A stretch of DNA of 64,000 nucleotides. Source: Treponema sp. GTDB taxonomy: Bacteria; Spirochaetota; Spirochaetia; Treponematales; Treponemataceae. The notes beneath the pieces are model-generated. The model saw only the letters and a program-made list of their open reading frames with translations, searched no databases and was not told the origin of the DNA. The translations under genes and the position numbers were made by a program. Shown here piece after piece: positions 20,333 to 30,300 of this stretch (positions within the stretch are counted from its first letter, which is position 1; every line of letters starts with the position of its first letter). The stretch covers positions 1 to 64,000 of the forward strand of contig JAEESN010000002.1 in NCBI GenBank assembly GCA_016286365.1. The letters are read 5' to 3'.

Positions 20333-20433
20333 AATGGATTTATCCTCCTGAGGGAAAACCATTAAATGAGTTTGGCAAGGCTTTAAGCATAGCGTACCTT
20401 GAAATACTCATGTTATAGTTTTCTGTTTTATAC

Positions 20434-20449
20434 GTTAGCAGTTGCTAAC
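20434..20449. promoter_or_regulatory. GTTAGC-type palindrome
   Basis: GTTAGCAGTTGCTAAC in the RND/TetR divergent region. Confidence 0.5.
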
Positions 20450-20455
20450 AAAATT

Positions 20456-20604
20456 GATAACACTGTTATCGTTAACAGATGATAATGATAACAGTGTTAT
20501 CTTGTCAATAGAATTCAGGAAAAATTCAGCCCAAAATGCAAAAAATTAACAAATTTTGATAACAATGATTTACCTTCTTGATTTTTTTAGATAACACTGT
20601 TATC
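20456..20604. promoter_or_regulatory. three GATAACASTGTTATC operators between divergent RND and TetR genes
   Basis: 20456-20470, 20487-20501, 20590-20604; the last lies 10 nt before the TetR ATG. Confidence 0.85.
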
Positions 20605-20613
20605 GTTAGTATT

Positions 20614-21243
20614 ATGAGCGAATCAGCCGCAGAAACAAAAAGTAAAATTCTCGAAAGTGCTAAAAACGAATTCCTGGATAAAGGATTTATGAATGCATCG
20701 CTTCGTACGATTGCTGCAAACGCAGGACTGACCACGGGCGCAATGTATCGTCATTTTAAAGATAAGGATGCCCTTTTCTGCGCCCTTGTAGACGATGCAA
20801 TCGATGTAACAACAAAAGCCGTTATGGCTGCTGATGTAGTGATGCACCAGGGGGAAGAAAACCCTGTAAGCGAAGAACATCATAAAAAAGAAAACGCAAT
20901 CTTAACGAATCTTCTGGATTATTTATATGCCAATTTTGATGCCTTCACCCTGCTTCTTACAAAGGCTTCGGGAAGTACCCATGAAAACTTCCTCGACGAA
21001 ATGTGCGAGCTTTATACTAAAAACTGTATGAAGACATTTAAATGGTTTTATAAGCAGGGACTGGCAAAAAATGCTCCTGATGAAATGACAGTTCATGTAA
21101 TCGCATCGAGCCTCATAAACGGATTTGCAGAAATCATCCTGCATAAGATTTCGAAACGCAACGCAATAAAATTCGTAGAAAATATAAGTAATCTCTTCCA
21201 CTACGGTACCATCCACATGATGGGCATTCCGTTTAAGGACTAA
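20614..21243 (+). CDS. TetR/AcrR family transcriptional regulator
   Basis: KSKILESAKNEFLDKGFMNASLRTIAANAGLTTGAMYRHFKDKDALF; start at MSESAAE. Confidence 0.93.
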   Translation: MSESAAETKSKILESAKNEFLDKGFMNASLRTIAANAGLTTGAMYRHFKDKDALFCALVDDAIDVTTKAVMAADVVMHQGEENPVSEEHHKKENAILTNLLDYLYANFDAFTLLLTKASGSTHENFLDEMCELYTKNCMKTFKWFYKQGLAKNAPDEMTVHVIASSLINGFAEIILHKISKRNAIKFVENISNLFHYGTIHMMGIPFKD

Positions 21244-22019
21244 CCCAGAGCAACATCCAGAATCATCATCAGGGCAAAGCCGAGCATAAAGGTGATTGTG
21301 CCCCAGTTAGAATGTTCGCCTTCTGCCATTTCTGGAACAAGTTCTTCTATTACGACATAAATCATAGCGCCGGCTGCAAAGCTTAAAAAATATGGAAGGA
21401 CGGGCATTACAAGGCTTGAAAGAAGGATTGTAAGTAAACCCGCAATTGGTTCAACAATTCCGGAAAGAACACCATACCAGCAGGATTTTGCTTTAGAAAG
21501 ACCGCGGGAATGAAGCGGCATGGAGATGATTGCTCCTTCCGGAAAGTTTTGAATCGCAATTCCAAGGGCTAGAGAAAGAGCACCTGCCTGCGAAATCTGT
21601 GCAGATCCACTTGCCCATCCGGCATATAAAATACCAACGGCCATTCCTTCAGGAATATTATGAAGGGTAACTGCTAAAACCATCATCGTAGTTTTCTGAA
21701 GTTTAGACTTTGGACCTTCCTCGGTTTCATCAAGGTGCATGTGAGGAACAGTCTTATCGAGAATCAAAAGGAAAATCATCCCGATACAAAATCCTACCGC
21801 AGCAGGAATAAAAGAAAGTTTCCCCCAGTCAGAAACCATTTCCATAGAAGGAATAAGAAGACTCCAGACAGAAGCGGCCACCATAACACCTGCGGCAAAG
21901 CCCGAAAGCATTTTCTGAATTTTTGAATTCAACTCCTTTTTCATAAAGAAAACAAGGGCCGAACCAAGAGCAGTTCCTAAAAATGGAATTAAAAGTCCTT
22001 TCGCAATTATGTAAGTCAT
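21240..22019 (-). CDS. ZIP family metal transporter
   Basis: AVTLHNIPEGMAVGI; GIAIQNFPEGAIISMPL; VEPIAGLLT. Confidence 0.93.
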   Translation of the reverse strand: MTYIIAKGLLIPFLGTALGSALVFFMKKELNSKIQKMLSGFAAGVMVAASVWSLLIPSMEMVSDWGKLSFIPAAVGFCIGMIFLLILDKTVPHMHLDETEEGPKSKLQKTTMMVLAVTLHNIPEGMAVGILYAGWASGSAQISQAGALSLALGIAIQNFPEGAIISMPLHSRGLSKAKSCWYGVLSGIVEPIAGLLTILLSSLVMPVLPYFLSFAAGAMIYVVIEELVPEMAEGEHSNWGTITFMLGFALMMILDVALG

Positions 22020-22094
22020 GACTAATAGTATACACTATTTTCCTGGATTTTTGTAGATATATCATTTTTTGAACAACTGTAACCGGCTGATTTG

Positions 22095-22110
22095 GTTAGT
22101 TTTGACTAAC
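22095..22110. promoter_or_regulatory. GTTAGTNNNNACTAAC palindrome
   Basis: GTTAGTTTTGACTAAC upstream of the HXXEE-domain gene. Confidence 0.65.
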
Positions 22111-22219
22111 TCTAGCAAAGAGTATATAATGTCATTTATGACAATCAAACGCCTGTGTCCCTGCAGCTTTTTGAGTGTGTCAAAAAACAGTTTTTAAAAA
22201 TCAGTTTATGGAGGTTTCA

Positions 22220-22750
22220 ATGAAAGAATATGTCTGGCTTTTTCCAATCATTTTTATGTTTCACGACATGGAAGAAATAATCGGCTTTAAATTTTTCTTA
22301 CGTCAGAATCAGGCAGAACTCAAAAAACGCTTTCCATTCATCCTCCACCGTTACAAAGATTTTTCCACAGAAGGATTTGCACTTGCCGTATACGAAGAAC
22401 TGATTTTATGTATTTTAATTTCCACCCTCGCCTATTTTATCGACCGTAATTTTTTGTGGTACATCTGGCTAGGAGCTTTCCTTGGCTGCGACATCCATTT
22501 TTTTGTACATTTAATCCAGGTAAGTATTTACCGCCGCTATATTCCTGCATGCATCACAAGTCTTATCTGTCTTCCAATCAACACGCTGATTATCTGTAAG
22601 TGCATTTTATTTATTGAAGACTCTGCTTTATTTGCAGGGGCCTTTATGCTTTCGGGTGCAATCCTTGTTTTTGTAAACATCATGATTGCCCAAAAGCTTA
22701 TGGGATGGTTTACAAAAATTACAAAAGACCAAAAGTATGACCAAGCATAG
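22220..22750 (+). CDS. HXXEE domain-containing membrane protein
   Basis: FMFHDMEEIIGF motif; TM segments; GGAGG RBS before MKEYVW. Confidence 0.75.
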   Translation: MKEYVWLFPIIFMFHDMEEIIGFKFFLRQNQAELKKRFPFILHRYKDFSTEGFALAVYEELILCILISTLAYFIDRNFLWYIWLGAFLGCDIHFFVHLIQVSIYRRYIPACITSLICLPINTLIICKCILFIEDSALFAGAFMLSGAILVFVNIMIAQKLMGWFTKITKDQKYDQA

Positions 22751-23624
22751 TTGTCCACGATTCAATTGAGTTCACCGTTATATATTTTTTTACCTCATTA
22801 ACGGCGCCCTTTGGAAGCCACGGATTAAAATGATTGAACACTACATCAACTTTTTTCTGCAAAAGAACATCCTTATTTCTGATAATAAAATCTCTGACTG
22901 GCGCACACATTCTGAACACCCAGATTGGAGTAACGATGATGATCCTGTCATAATCAGAAAGAGAAACTTCAAGCTCACGAGTTTTCATCTGCCACATATG
23001 CATGCCAAATCGTCCGCACCACCAAAAGCCGAGCGTTCCTTCTGTCATCTCATCAGTTTTTAATTCTGTGATTTCCGAGCCTTCGCGGTCTGCAGTCATA
23101 TAGGCGATACGCTTTGTATACTTCATCCTCGAAAAATAAACTGTGAGTGTTTTTGATTTTTTGCTGATATTTTTATAAGCCGCTTCATCAAACTTAAAAT
23201 TCACCTGATTAAAACAAACAAGAGCATTGTAGCCGAAAAAGAGCTGTAAAACGCCAAAAGTAAAATAACAGTTATCGAGGATGTTTGGCGGGAAGATTAT
23301 AAACTGAATCGTAATCCAAAGCATGAGCGTAAATCCAAAAATTGTTCCAAGGACAAAGCCCGCCTTTTTATTTTTTATAAGCAAAAATGAGGCAATCAGA
23401 TTAGAAATCCCGTTCACAATAATCAGCATGATGCCTGAAAAAATATAATCCTGAAAAAGCACATCCGAAAATGGCAGCACGGCAAAATAAGGAAGCATAG
23501 CCTGCATGTGCAAAATACTTCCATCCGGCGCGATGAGCATGGAAACCCCGCCAACCATTGCCCCAAGCCCGATGAACAGACACCAGAATAACAATATACC
23601 CTTTAATACTTTAAGTTTTCGCAT
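22719..23624 (-). CDS. membrane protein with C-terminal flavodoxin-like domain
   Basis: N-terminal TM helices; LTVYFSRMKYTKRIAYMTADREGSEITEL...YDRIIIVTPIWVFRMCAPVRDFI. Confidence 0.65.
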   Translation of the reverse strand: MRKLKVLKGILLFWCLFIGLGAMVGGVSMLIAPDGSILHMQAMLPYFAVLPFSDVLFQDYIFSGIMLIIVNGISNLIASFLLIKNKKAGFVLGTIFGFTLMLWITIQFIIFPPNILDNCYFTFGVLQLFFGYNALVCFNQVNFKFDEAAYKNISKKSKTLTVYFSRMKYTKRIAYMTADREGSEITELKTDEMTEGTLGFWWCGRFGMHMWQMKTRELEVSLSDYDRIIIVTPIWVFRMCAPVRDFIIRNKDVLLQKKVDVVFNHFNPWLPKGAVNEVKKYITVNSIESWTTMLGHTFGLL

Positions 23625-23805
23625 GTGTTGAACTCCTTAGGATTATTATAGCATTTTTTTAAGGTTTGATGAAAAAAAATCAGCTTTGGAAAATTATTTT
23701 GGATTTACAATTTCTATTTCATAACTACAGAAAAGTTCAGCCTAACGACGCCCATAAAATTTGCCTTTGCTTTAAATAATCAGATTTATCAATTATAATT
23801 ATCTT

Positions 23806-24555
23806 ATGCGAAAACTTATTATGCCATTAGTATGCCTTTTCGTTATGACATCATGCGATCCATTTTCCTTAATCGACACAGAACCGCAGAATGCACGTGA
23901 ATTTCTTGAAGCAAATTTTGAAGGAAGTTTTACTAATGAACGTCAGATTACTTTAGACCCGGACTCCACCAGATATGATTCATCAGAATATTCATCATGC
24001 AAGCTTACAAAATTTTATTCTTCATTTTTACAGACTGATGTTGTTGTAGTTGATAAGCTTCCTGACAAGGATGATAAATTACACTCATTTTCGACCAATT
24101 TTCTTTTTATTCAATATAACAATTATTATACAGATGAAATTCAAAAACTTATAACCCCTGATTTTTCGGATTCAAAAGTGCTGTATGATTATGACTGGAT
24201 GTTTTCGCATGTAACACAAGGGGAAAAAAATAAGCAAGAGTTTTTAGATTATGAGTGGTATGCTTTTAAAAGACACAATCTGTACATCCTGATTAATGTA
24301 TCCAGTGAAGAATTACCGGAGATAGAAACCAGACTTAAATCTATAAGCTTCAGGCTTTACAGCAAAAATAGAAAAAATCATTTTACCGAAGTACCAATAT
24401 ACTTTTTTATAACCACTCCTCAGTCACGTTCAGGAATAACTTTTGATTATGATTCAATTATAGTTGATGATTTTTTTAATAACCAGGAAGTAAGACAGAT
24501 AATATCAAAAGCTTATAAACAGGAAGACCTGCGCTTGGAGGAAATACAGCCATGA
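23806..24555 (+). CDS. hypothetical lipoprotein
   Basis: N-term MRKLIMPLVCLFVMTSCDP lipobox. Confidence 0.6.
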   Translation: MRKLIMPLVCLFVMTSCDPFSLIDTEPQNAREFLEANFEGSFTNERQITLDPDSTRYDSSEYSSCKLTKFYSSFLQTDVVVVDKLPDKDDKLHSFSTNFLFIQYNNYYTDEIQKLITPDFSDSKVLYDYDWMFSHVTQGEKNKQEFLDYEWYAFKRHNLYILINVSSEELPEIETRLKSISFRLYSKNRKNHFTEVPIYFFITTPQSRSGITFDYDSIIVDDFFNNQEVRQIISKAYKQEDLRLEEIQP

Positions 24556-25307
24556 AAAAATTATCATTTCTAATCTTACTAGCCTGCTGTATACTTCTAA
24601 CAGGCTGCCCTTTATTTTATTCAGACAAACTTGAAAATCACAAGAGCATGACAGCCGAAGAGCTCACAGAATATATCAATTCTCTGGATTATGGCACAAC
24701 ATTTACATTGATAGATTCTGATTTTTCACAAAACAAGGATACAAAAACCACGACAGTATATCTTAAAGCTCAAGATTTACCCGAAAAAACAATAAGGGCA
24801 TATCAACACTGGTGTATGTATGGAGGTGATATTGACTCCATAGCACGAACCACAATACCAGCCTACCATGACATATATTATTGTGATTACCCATTTTATA
24901 AATTTGAAAATGAAATTACATCATATTTTGAAGAGCTTTATTCCCCGCTTGTAAAGAATCTTGAAAAAAATAAAGAATGGAAAATTCTTATAAAACCAAA
25001 GATGAGCACTTTTTTTGCTTCTAAATATGATGTTTCCCGTGATTACGAAACTTGCGAAGAAACTTTAGAAAACACAAATTATTATATTTACCTTTTAATA
25101 AACAAAGAATTAACTTCACAGACAGAACGTGAATATAATTCTTTTATGTATGATTTAAAACAGTCCGTTAGCGATAGGCGCTGGTTCTGGGATGATTTTT
25201 CCTGCTACTATTCCACCACCTATTCCGCCAAAACCATTTCCGACCAGACCCTCTCCGATCCAGATTTCCCTTCCCGCACCGGAGTTTTCATTCCTGATGG
25301 AGAATAG
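24552..25307 (+). CDS. hypothetical lipoprotein
   Basis: MKKLSFLILLACCILLTGCPLF lipobox; overlaps previous CDS by 4 nt. Confidence 0.6.
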   Translation: MKKLSFLILLACCILLTGCPLFYSDKLENHKSMTAEELTEYINSLDYGTTFTLIDSDFSQNKDTKTTTVYLKAQDLPEKTIRAYQHWCMYGGDIDSIARTTIPAYHDIYYCDYPFYKFENEITSYFEELYSPLVKNLEKNKEWKILIKPKMSTFFASKYDVSRDYETCEETLENTNYYIYLLINKELTSQTEREYNSFMYDLKQSVSDRRWFWDDFSCYYSTTYSAKTISDQTLSDPDFPSRTGVFIPDGE

Positions 25308-25367
25308 GGGGGGGCTGGAGGAAAAAAAGCTTGAAAGTACATTGAATTTGTACATTGTTATAGGACC

Positions 25368-25663
25368 TTTACATAAATTTCTAAGCTTCTGGCCACGTTT
25401 TTTATGTAAAAATTCTGTCTTTTTTCCATTTTGGCTGTAGATTTCCGTGGAATTACATAAATTTTGGCTTTTTTGCGGGCCGAATTTATGTAATTATCCG
25501 CTCATTTTTATATTTATGCAATTATATTTCTGATTTTTTAAAAGATTTTACATAAATTTCAAAGTTTCCACCACTAAGTTTTATGTAAAATTCCACTCAT
25601 TCACCCTTTCGCCAAGCAAAATTACATAAATTTCACCTTTTTTTAGCCCTAAATTTATGTAAA
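25368..25663. repeat. dyad array B: four TTACATAAATT/AATTTATGTAA modules
   Basis: Left arms at 25368, 25452, 25547, 25621 (offsets 84, 95, 74); every module 43 bp. Confidence 0.9.
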
Positions 25664-25942
25664 TCCCCCTCCAGACAGCCCAATTCTGTTTGAAGCCCCT
25701 GCAAATTATTACCATCATCAGCCAAATAAAAATCACCATCATCCTCCCCCTCACACTCCCCACAACAGCACCCCCAGCAGCTTCAGATTAATTCTTCAAA
25801 AAAATTTTTCACTGCCAAATCAACAATAAGTTTCCAAGAATCACTCTAACAACCTGCTCTTTTTGACAAAACAACAAACAACAATCTTATGAACGAATTG
25901 CATTCTTTGACAAAACCCTGAACTCCAATTATCATTAATCTC

Positions 25943-27040
25943 ATGAAAACCAAACATGCCATAAAAACAATTTTCTTATTAATTTTTACAATCTTCATTT
26001 TCTCATGCAGTCATGAAGCAAAAGCTAATTTTGCAATTGGTGAAATTACGGTAATAGATTCAAGTTCGATTTCGGCGCTGAAAGGATATTATCCTGATGG
26101 GAAACTATGCACGATTCAAACAGGCGAAAATGAGTGGCAGATGTTTTGGGCAGAAAAGAATGATTATTTAACTACAGCTACAAGTCCATGGCCGGAAGAT
26201 CACTGTTCACAGGTAAACAATTCAAATATGGTTTTTGGTAAAGATAAGCTTCAGCAAAACCCGGAACACAAAATCACAAATTTTAATGAAAACGGCGCCT
26301 GGTTCATCGGTGTATTTCCATTGAATGATCCAAACGACGGAAAATATGTGGGCTTTTTTCATGCAGAAAGTCACTACGATAATGAGGGAACTGCGCATAA
26401 ATCGATTGGAGCAGCCTACTCTGATGATTATGGAAGAAACTGGAAAGATGTTCAGCCGATAATCCTTTGTGAACAGGCAAAAGGTACGACTACTGCATGG
26501 ACAGGAATTGGTGATGGATGCGTAATAAGGGACAGAACAAATTCACGCTGGATCTGCTACTATCAGGGAAAGGCAAAGGATTCAGGTGGTTCTATAGATA
26601 ATCGACTTTGCATGGCAGCATCAGATGATCCAAAAGGAGAATCCGGCACCTGGAAAAAATGGGATGGTGAAAGTTTTTCCATACCGGCATGTAACACAGA
26701 AACAATGACAGGTGGTAAAGAATGTGCAATAAAAAATCTGGCAAAAGTTCCCGGCGCAAACCCGAGTGTTTCCTGGAATGAATACCTTCAAAAATATGTG
26801 ATGGTTTATGCATCCTGGTCACATAAGATTTACATCACCTTCAGTAGCGATGCAATAAACTGGTCAAAACCTGTTCACGTCATCGGTTCAAAAGAAAATC
26901 CATTATGGTACCCAAACCTAATCAGCGAACAGGGTGATACAATTTCCACAAAATGCAACAAACTTTATTTTTCATACCAGCAGGGTGATGATGGAAAAAG
27001 AAAAATTGCATATGTGGATATTGAGTTTAATCTACAGTAA
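25943..27040 (+). CDS. sialidase/beta-propeller-like lipoprotein
   Basis: FLLIFTIFIFSCSHE lipobox; AAYSDDYGRNWKD, YASWSHKIYITFSSDAINWSKPVHV Asp-box-like repeats. Confidence 0.6.
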   Translation: MKTKHAIKTIFLLIFTIFIFSCSHEAKANFAIGEITVIDSSSISALKGYYPDGKLCTIQTGENEWQMFWAEKNDYLTTATSPWPEDHCSQVNNSNMVFGKDKLQQNPEHKITNFNENGAWFIGVFPLNDPNDGKYVGFFHAESHYDNEGTAHKSIGAAYSDDYGRNWKDVQPIILCEQAKGTTTAWTGIGDGCVIRDRTNSRWICYYQGKAKDSGGSIDNRLCMAASDDPKGESGTWKKWDGESFSIPACNTETMTGGKECAIKNLAKVPGANPSVSWNEYLQKYVMVYASWSHKIYITFSSDAINWSKPVHVIGSKENPLWYPNLISEQGDTISTKCNKLYFSYQQGDDGKRKIAYVDIEFNLQ

Positions 27041-27979
27041 TTGATAAACGCTGATGCTTCCAACCGAAATGTTGTTTTTCAGTGCCTCAATAAAGAACTG
27101 AGGAGTATATTCTGTAATCTCACCTTCTGGAATTTCAAAAATAATATTTCGCCATCTGTTCTTCTTATCCTTTGTGATTTTTGCTTCGTAACTGTTACCC
27201 TTGTAATTGAGGATAAGTTTTTCATTGCTGGTAGAAACATCAGTACGGATAATAATTACAGTCTTACGGCCTTTTACAACATTTCTAAGATTAAACTGAA
27301 GACTAGTTTCCTGAAGATTATAAACAGTATCGGAAACCTGAACTCCATCAGGATAGTTGAAAGATTCTTGTGATTTTGAATACTTGCTTTTATTACCTTT
27401 GGCTTTTTCTTTTGTTGAAAGAGAAACTCTGTGGGCTTCGGTAGATTCCGCTGAATAGAATTGTAAAGTATCAACAAGAGTAAGGCGTTCTGAACCATAC
27501 AAAAGGATGCGTGGAAGTTTTGACATCACTGAAATTTCTTCCTTTATATCGGGAACCTTCTCTGGCTCTATAACCTTTTCTTTACTTACAACAACTGCCA
27601 CCTGAACATAAGCACCGCCGTCAGTAAGAGAGTCATTGTACTTGTAGCGTTCCATAGTATGCTTTGCTTTTAAAGCATCATTTTCTTTAATTGATTTAAG
27701 ATATTTGTCCAGTTTTTCGTTAGCAAGTTTTTCTGCAGCATCACGGGCCATTTCCAGCGAATAGATTTTATCACTGCATTTGACATTTGCACATGCATAA
27801 TAAGTCTTATCGACAAATACAACCCAATCTCCGTTTGCATTCTTTCTTGTAATTTCCTGTTCCGAAGTTGTTACCTCTTCTGTATACCATGAAGGAAAAT
27901 CTTCGGCAAAAAGAGCTGTTCCCATAAGGGCCACAAAAGCAGTTATAACTGCAAGACAAATAGTCTTTTTCATAGACAT
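27032..27979 (-). CDS. hypothetical exported protein
   Basis: signal peptide MKKTICLAVITAFVALMGTALFA; no recognised domain. Confidence 0.55.
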   Translation of the reverse strand: MSMKKTICLAVITAFVALMGTALFAEDFPSWYTEEVTTSEQEITRKNANGDWVVFVDKTYYACANVKCSDKIYSLEMARDAAEKLANEKLDKYLKSIKENDALKAKHTMERYKYNDSLTDGGAYVQVAVVVSKEKVIEPEKVPDIKEEISVMSKLPRILLYGSERLTLVDTLQFYSAESTEAHRVSLSTKEKAKGNKSKYSKSQESFNYPDGVQVSDTVYNLQETSLQFNLRNVVKGRKTVIIIRTDVSTSNEKLILNYKGNSYEAKITKDKKNRWRNIIFEIPEGEITEYTPQFFIEALKNNISVGSISVYQLL

Positions 27980-28170
27980 TTTTGTTCTCCTTTTTTTTAC
28001 TTCAATAAATTTACTTTATTTGATTCTAGATTTCAAGAGAGTAATCCCTTCATCAGCTTTATTTGAATTATCAAAAATCAGCTGCGAGCCAGATAATGAC
28101 ATGAAATATTTTTGATTCCTTCACTGAGAAAACTTGAAGATGACTTGGATTTGTACGTTGTTATAGGGCT

Positions 28171-28466
28171 TTTACATAAATTTCTGAGCTTCTGGCCCCG
28201 GTTTTTATGTAAAAATTTTGTCTTTTTCCAATTTTGCCTGCAATTTTTCGTGGAATTACATAAATTTTCCCACTTCTGCGGGCAAAATTTATGTAAATCG
28301 CCTCTGATTTTCAGTTTTACTCAATTGTATTCCTGATTTTTCAAAAACTTTTACATAAATTTCTGAGTTTCCACCCCCGCTTTTTATGTAAAATTCAACT
28401 CAGCCGCCAATTCTCCCTGCAAAATTACATAAATTTCACCACTTTTCAGCCCAAAATTTATGTAAT
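28171..28466. repeat. dyad array C: four TTACATAAATT/AATTTATGTAA modules, paralogous to array B
   Basis: Left arms at 28171, 28255, 28350, 28424 (offsets 84, 95, 74, identical to array B); shared 5' flank ttgtac(g/a)ttgttatagg. Confidence 0.9.
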
Positions 28467-28497
28467 TCGCCCCTCCGACGTCCCCAACTTGCTCAAA

Positions 28498-29211
28498 TCA
28501 ATATGTATAAGTTGCAACTGCACTAAAATCGCTTGTGGCACTTGTTTTTGAAATCTCATCGGCAGATTTTATCCAGAAGTAATAAGTTCCTGACGATGGT
28601 AGTGTCATTTCATATGGTAAAAAACTAGTTCTTTTTTCACAGGTTGCGCTCGAAGAATCATTTATAGTGTTATAGTAAATGTAGTAATAATGAGAACCGT
28701 TATCCTGGCAAGAGATATTTACTTTATCTTGTGATGTCGAAGCTGTAACTGTTACTCCTGTAGGTGCAGAAAGAGGTGTATAAGTAAAATTATAGGAACA
28801 AGGCAAACTGTTGAAATCACTTGTGGCGCTGTCATCATTTTTTCCATCTGCGGCTTTTATCCAGAAGTAATAAGTTCCCGAAGATGATAAAAGCATTGAA
28901 TATCCCACAGATGCAGTACCTGATCTTAAATTTTTAGTTTGACAGGTTGCAGTCGAAGGATCATATACAGTGTTATAATAGAGCCAGTAATAAGCTGAAC
29001 CGTTATCCTTCCAGGTTATTTTCACATAATGAGTATATTCTCCCGCTTCTGCTTTTACCCACTTTGGGGCAGAAAGACTGCTTGAATTATTCCCGGACGA
29101 TGAGCCACCGTTTCCCGAAAAAGATGGTGTTGAATTCTGACATCCTGCAAACACCAGCACGGAAAAGATACTAAATAAAAGAACAATACTGTTTCTGATT
29201 TGTTTAATCAT
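28498..29211 (-). CDS. lipoprotein with two fibronectin-type-III-like repeats
   Basis: FSVLVFAGCQN lipobox; duplicated SAP..VTV..YYWLYYNTVxDPSTATC..SGTYYFWIKAADG. Confidence 0.65.
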   Translation of the reverse strand: MIKQIRNSIVLLFSIFSVLVFAGCQNSTPSFSGNGGSSSGNNSSSLSAPKWVKAEAGEYTHYVKITWKDNGSAYYWLYYNTVYDPSTATCQTKNLRSGTASVGYSMLLSSSGTYYFWIKAADGKNDDSATSDFNSLPCSYNFTYTPLSAPTGVTVTASTSQDKVNISCQDNGSHYYYIYYNTINDSSSATCEKRTSFLPYEMTLPSSGTYYFWIKSADEISKTSATSDFSAVATYTY

Positions 29212-29237
29212 TTTGATACTCCTCTCAAATAAATTTT

Positions 29238-29314
29238 AACGCAAAACAAGCGTAGCAATGTTTTGCGTTAAAGGGATCCGTCAATCCCTTTGTCAATGGT
29301 ACCATTGACAAAGG
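29238..29314. repeat. three consecutive palindromes including a 28-bp perfect palindrome
   Basis: TAACGCAAAAC-N11-GTTTTGCGTTA; AAGGGAT..AATCCCTT; CCTTTGTCAATGGTACCATTGACAAAGG at 29287-29314. Confidence 0.85.
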
Positions 29315-29388
29315 ACCCAAAAAAAATTTTTTATTTGAAAGTGTAAAATTATGATTTAAGTTTGCCGGTAAAAAGTTAAAAATTTTCC

Positions 29389-29985
29389 TTACAACACCAC
29401 ACCCTTCACAAAAATCTCGATTCCAATACCGACTAAAATCACGCCGCCTAAGAGTGTGGCTTTAGAACCAAGTTTTTCGCCGGCTTTTTTACCGATCAAA
29501 AGACCTGTCATACAGATGGCAAAAGTCACGCCCGCAATTATCACAGAAGCAACAAACGCCATCAGTAATCCGTAATCAGCGATTGTAAAACCGACAGAAA
29601 GGGCATCTATAGAAGTGGCAACTCCCTGAATCAAAAGGGTGGCGAAAGTGAGTTTTGTTAATGCATTTTCATCGTCACTGTCTTCTTCGCCACGCACGGC
29701 TTCCCAGATCATTTTACCGCCAATCCACAGTAACAGGGCCAGTGCAATCCACGGAATAAATTTTTCAAAGTTTTGAAAATATTCTACTATAGTGTGAACA
29801 CAGATCCAGCCAATCATCGGCATGGCAAACTGGAAGAATGCATAAACGCCCGCAATAAAACACATCCGGCTTTTTTTCATTCCGGACTCCCCTAATGCAT
29901 TTGCGATTGAAACCGAAAAGGCGTCCATTGCGAGTCCAACGCCAAGAAGAATGCTGTTTACAAAAAAGATAAGATTCCATTCCAT
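29389..29985 (-). CDS. mntP: MntP family manganese efflux pump
   Basis: LGVGLAMDAFSVSIANAL...LLIQGVATSIDALSVGFTIA. Confidence 0.92.
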   Translation of the reverse strand: MEWNLIFFVNSILLGVGLAMDAFSVSIANALGESGMKKSRMCFIAGVYAFFQFAMPMIGWICVHTIVEYFQNFEKFIPWIALALLLWIGGKMIWEAVRGEEDSDDENALTKLTFATLLIQGVATSIDALSVGFTIADYGLLMAFVASVIIAGVTFAICMTGLLIGKKAGEKLGSKATLLGGVILVGIGIEIFVKGVVL

Positions 29986-30264
29986 AAGTTTAATAGCCTT
30001 AAATCATGAGTCTCGCAATTTAATACAAGCCAGGATTGTCCTTCAAAACCAGGAACAATTCCAGTATGTTGACTTGTTACGTCAAAAACGCCAGCTACTC
30101 CCTCATGGAAGATTTAGTGATTAATTCATTATGGCACGATTTTAGTCAGGAGGTCAACAATCAATCAATTTCAAAAACTCCCGTCAAAGAAAATAAATTG
30201 CAGAATGGAGTATTTTTTGCCTTTTGGAGTAGTGACCAATTGTGTGGAATTATATTATAATGCT

Positions 30265-30280
30265 GTTAGTTTTAACTAAC
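30265..30280. promoter_or_regulatory. GTTAGTNNNNACTAAC palindrome
   Basis: GTTAGTTTTAACTAAC 20 bp before the AraC start. Confidence 0.7.
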
Positions 30281-30300
30281 ACAAACAGGCGGAAAATAAT

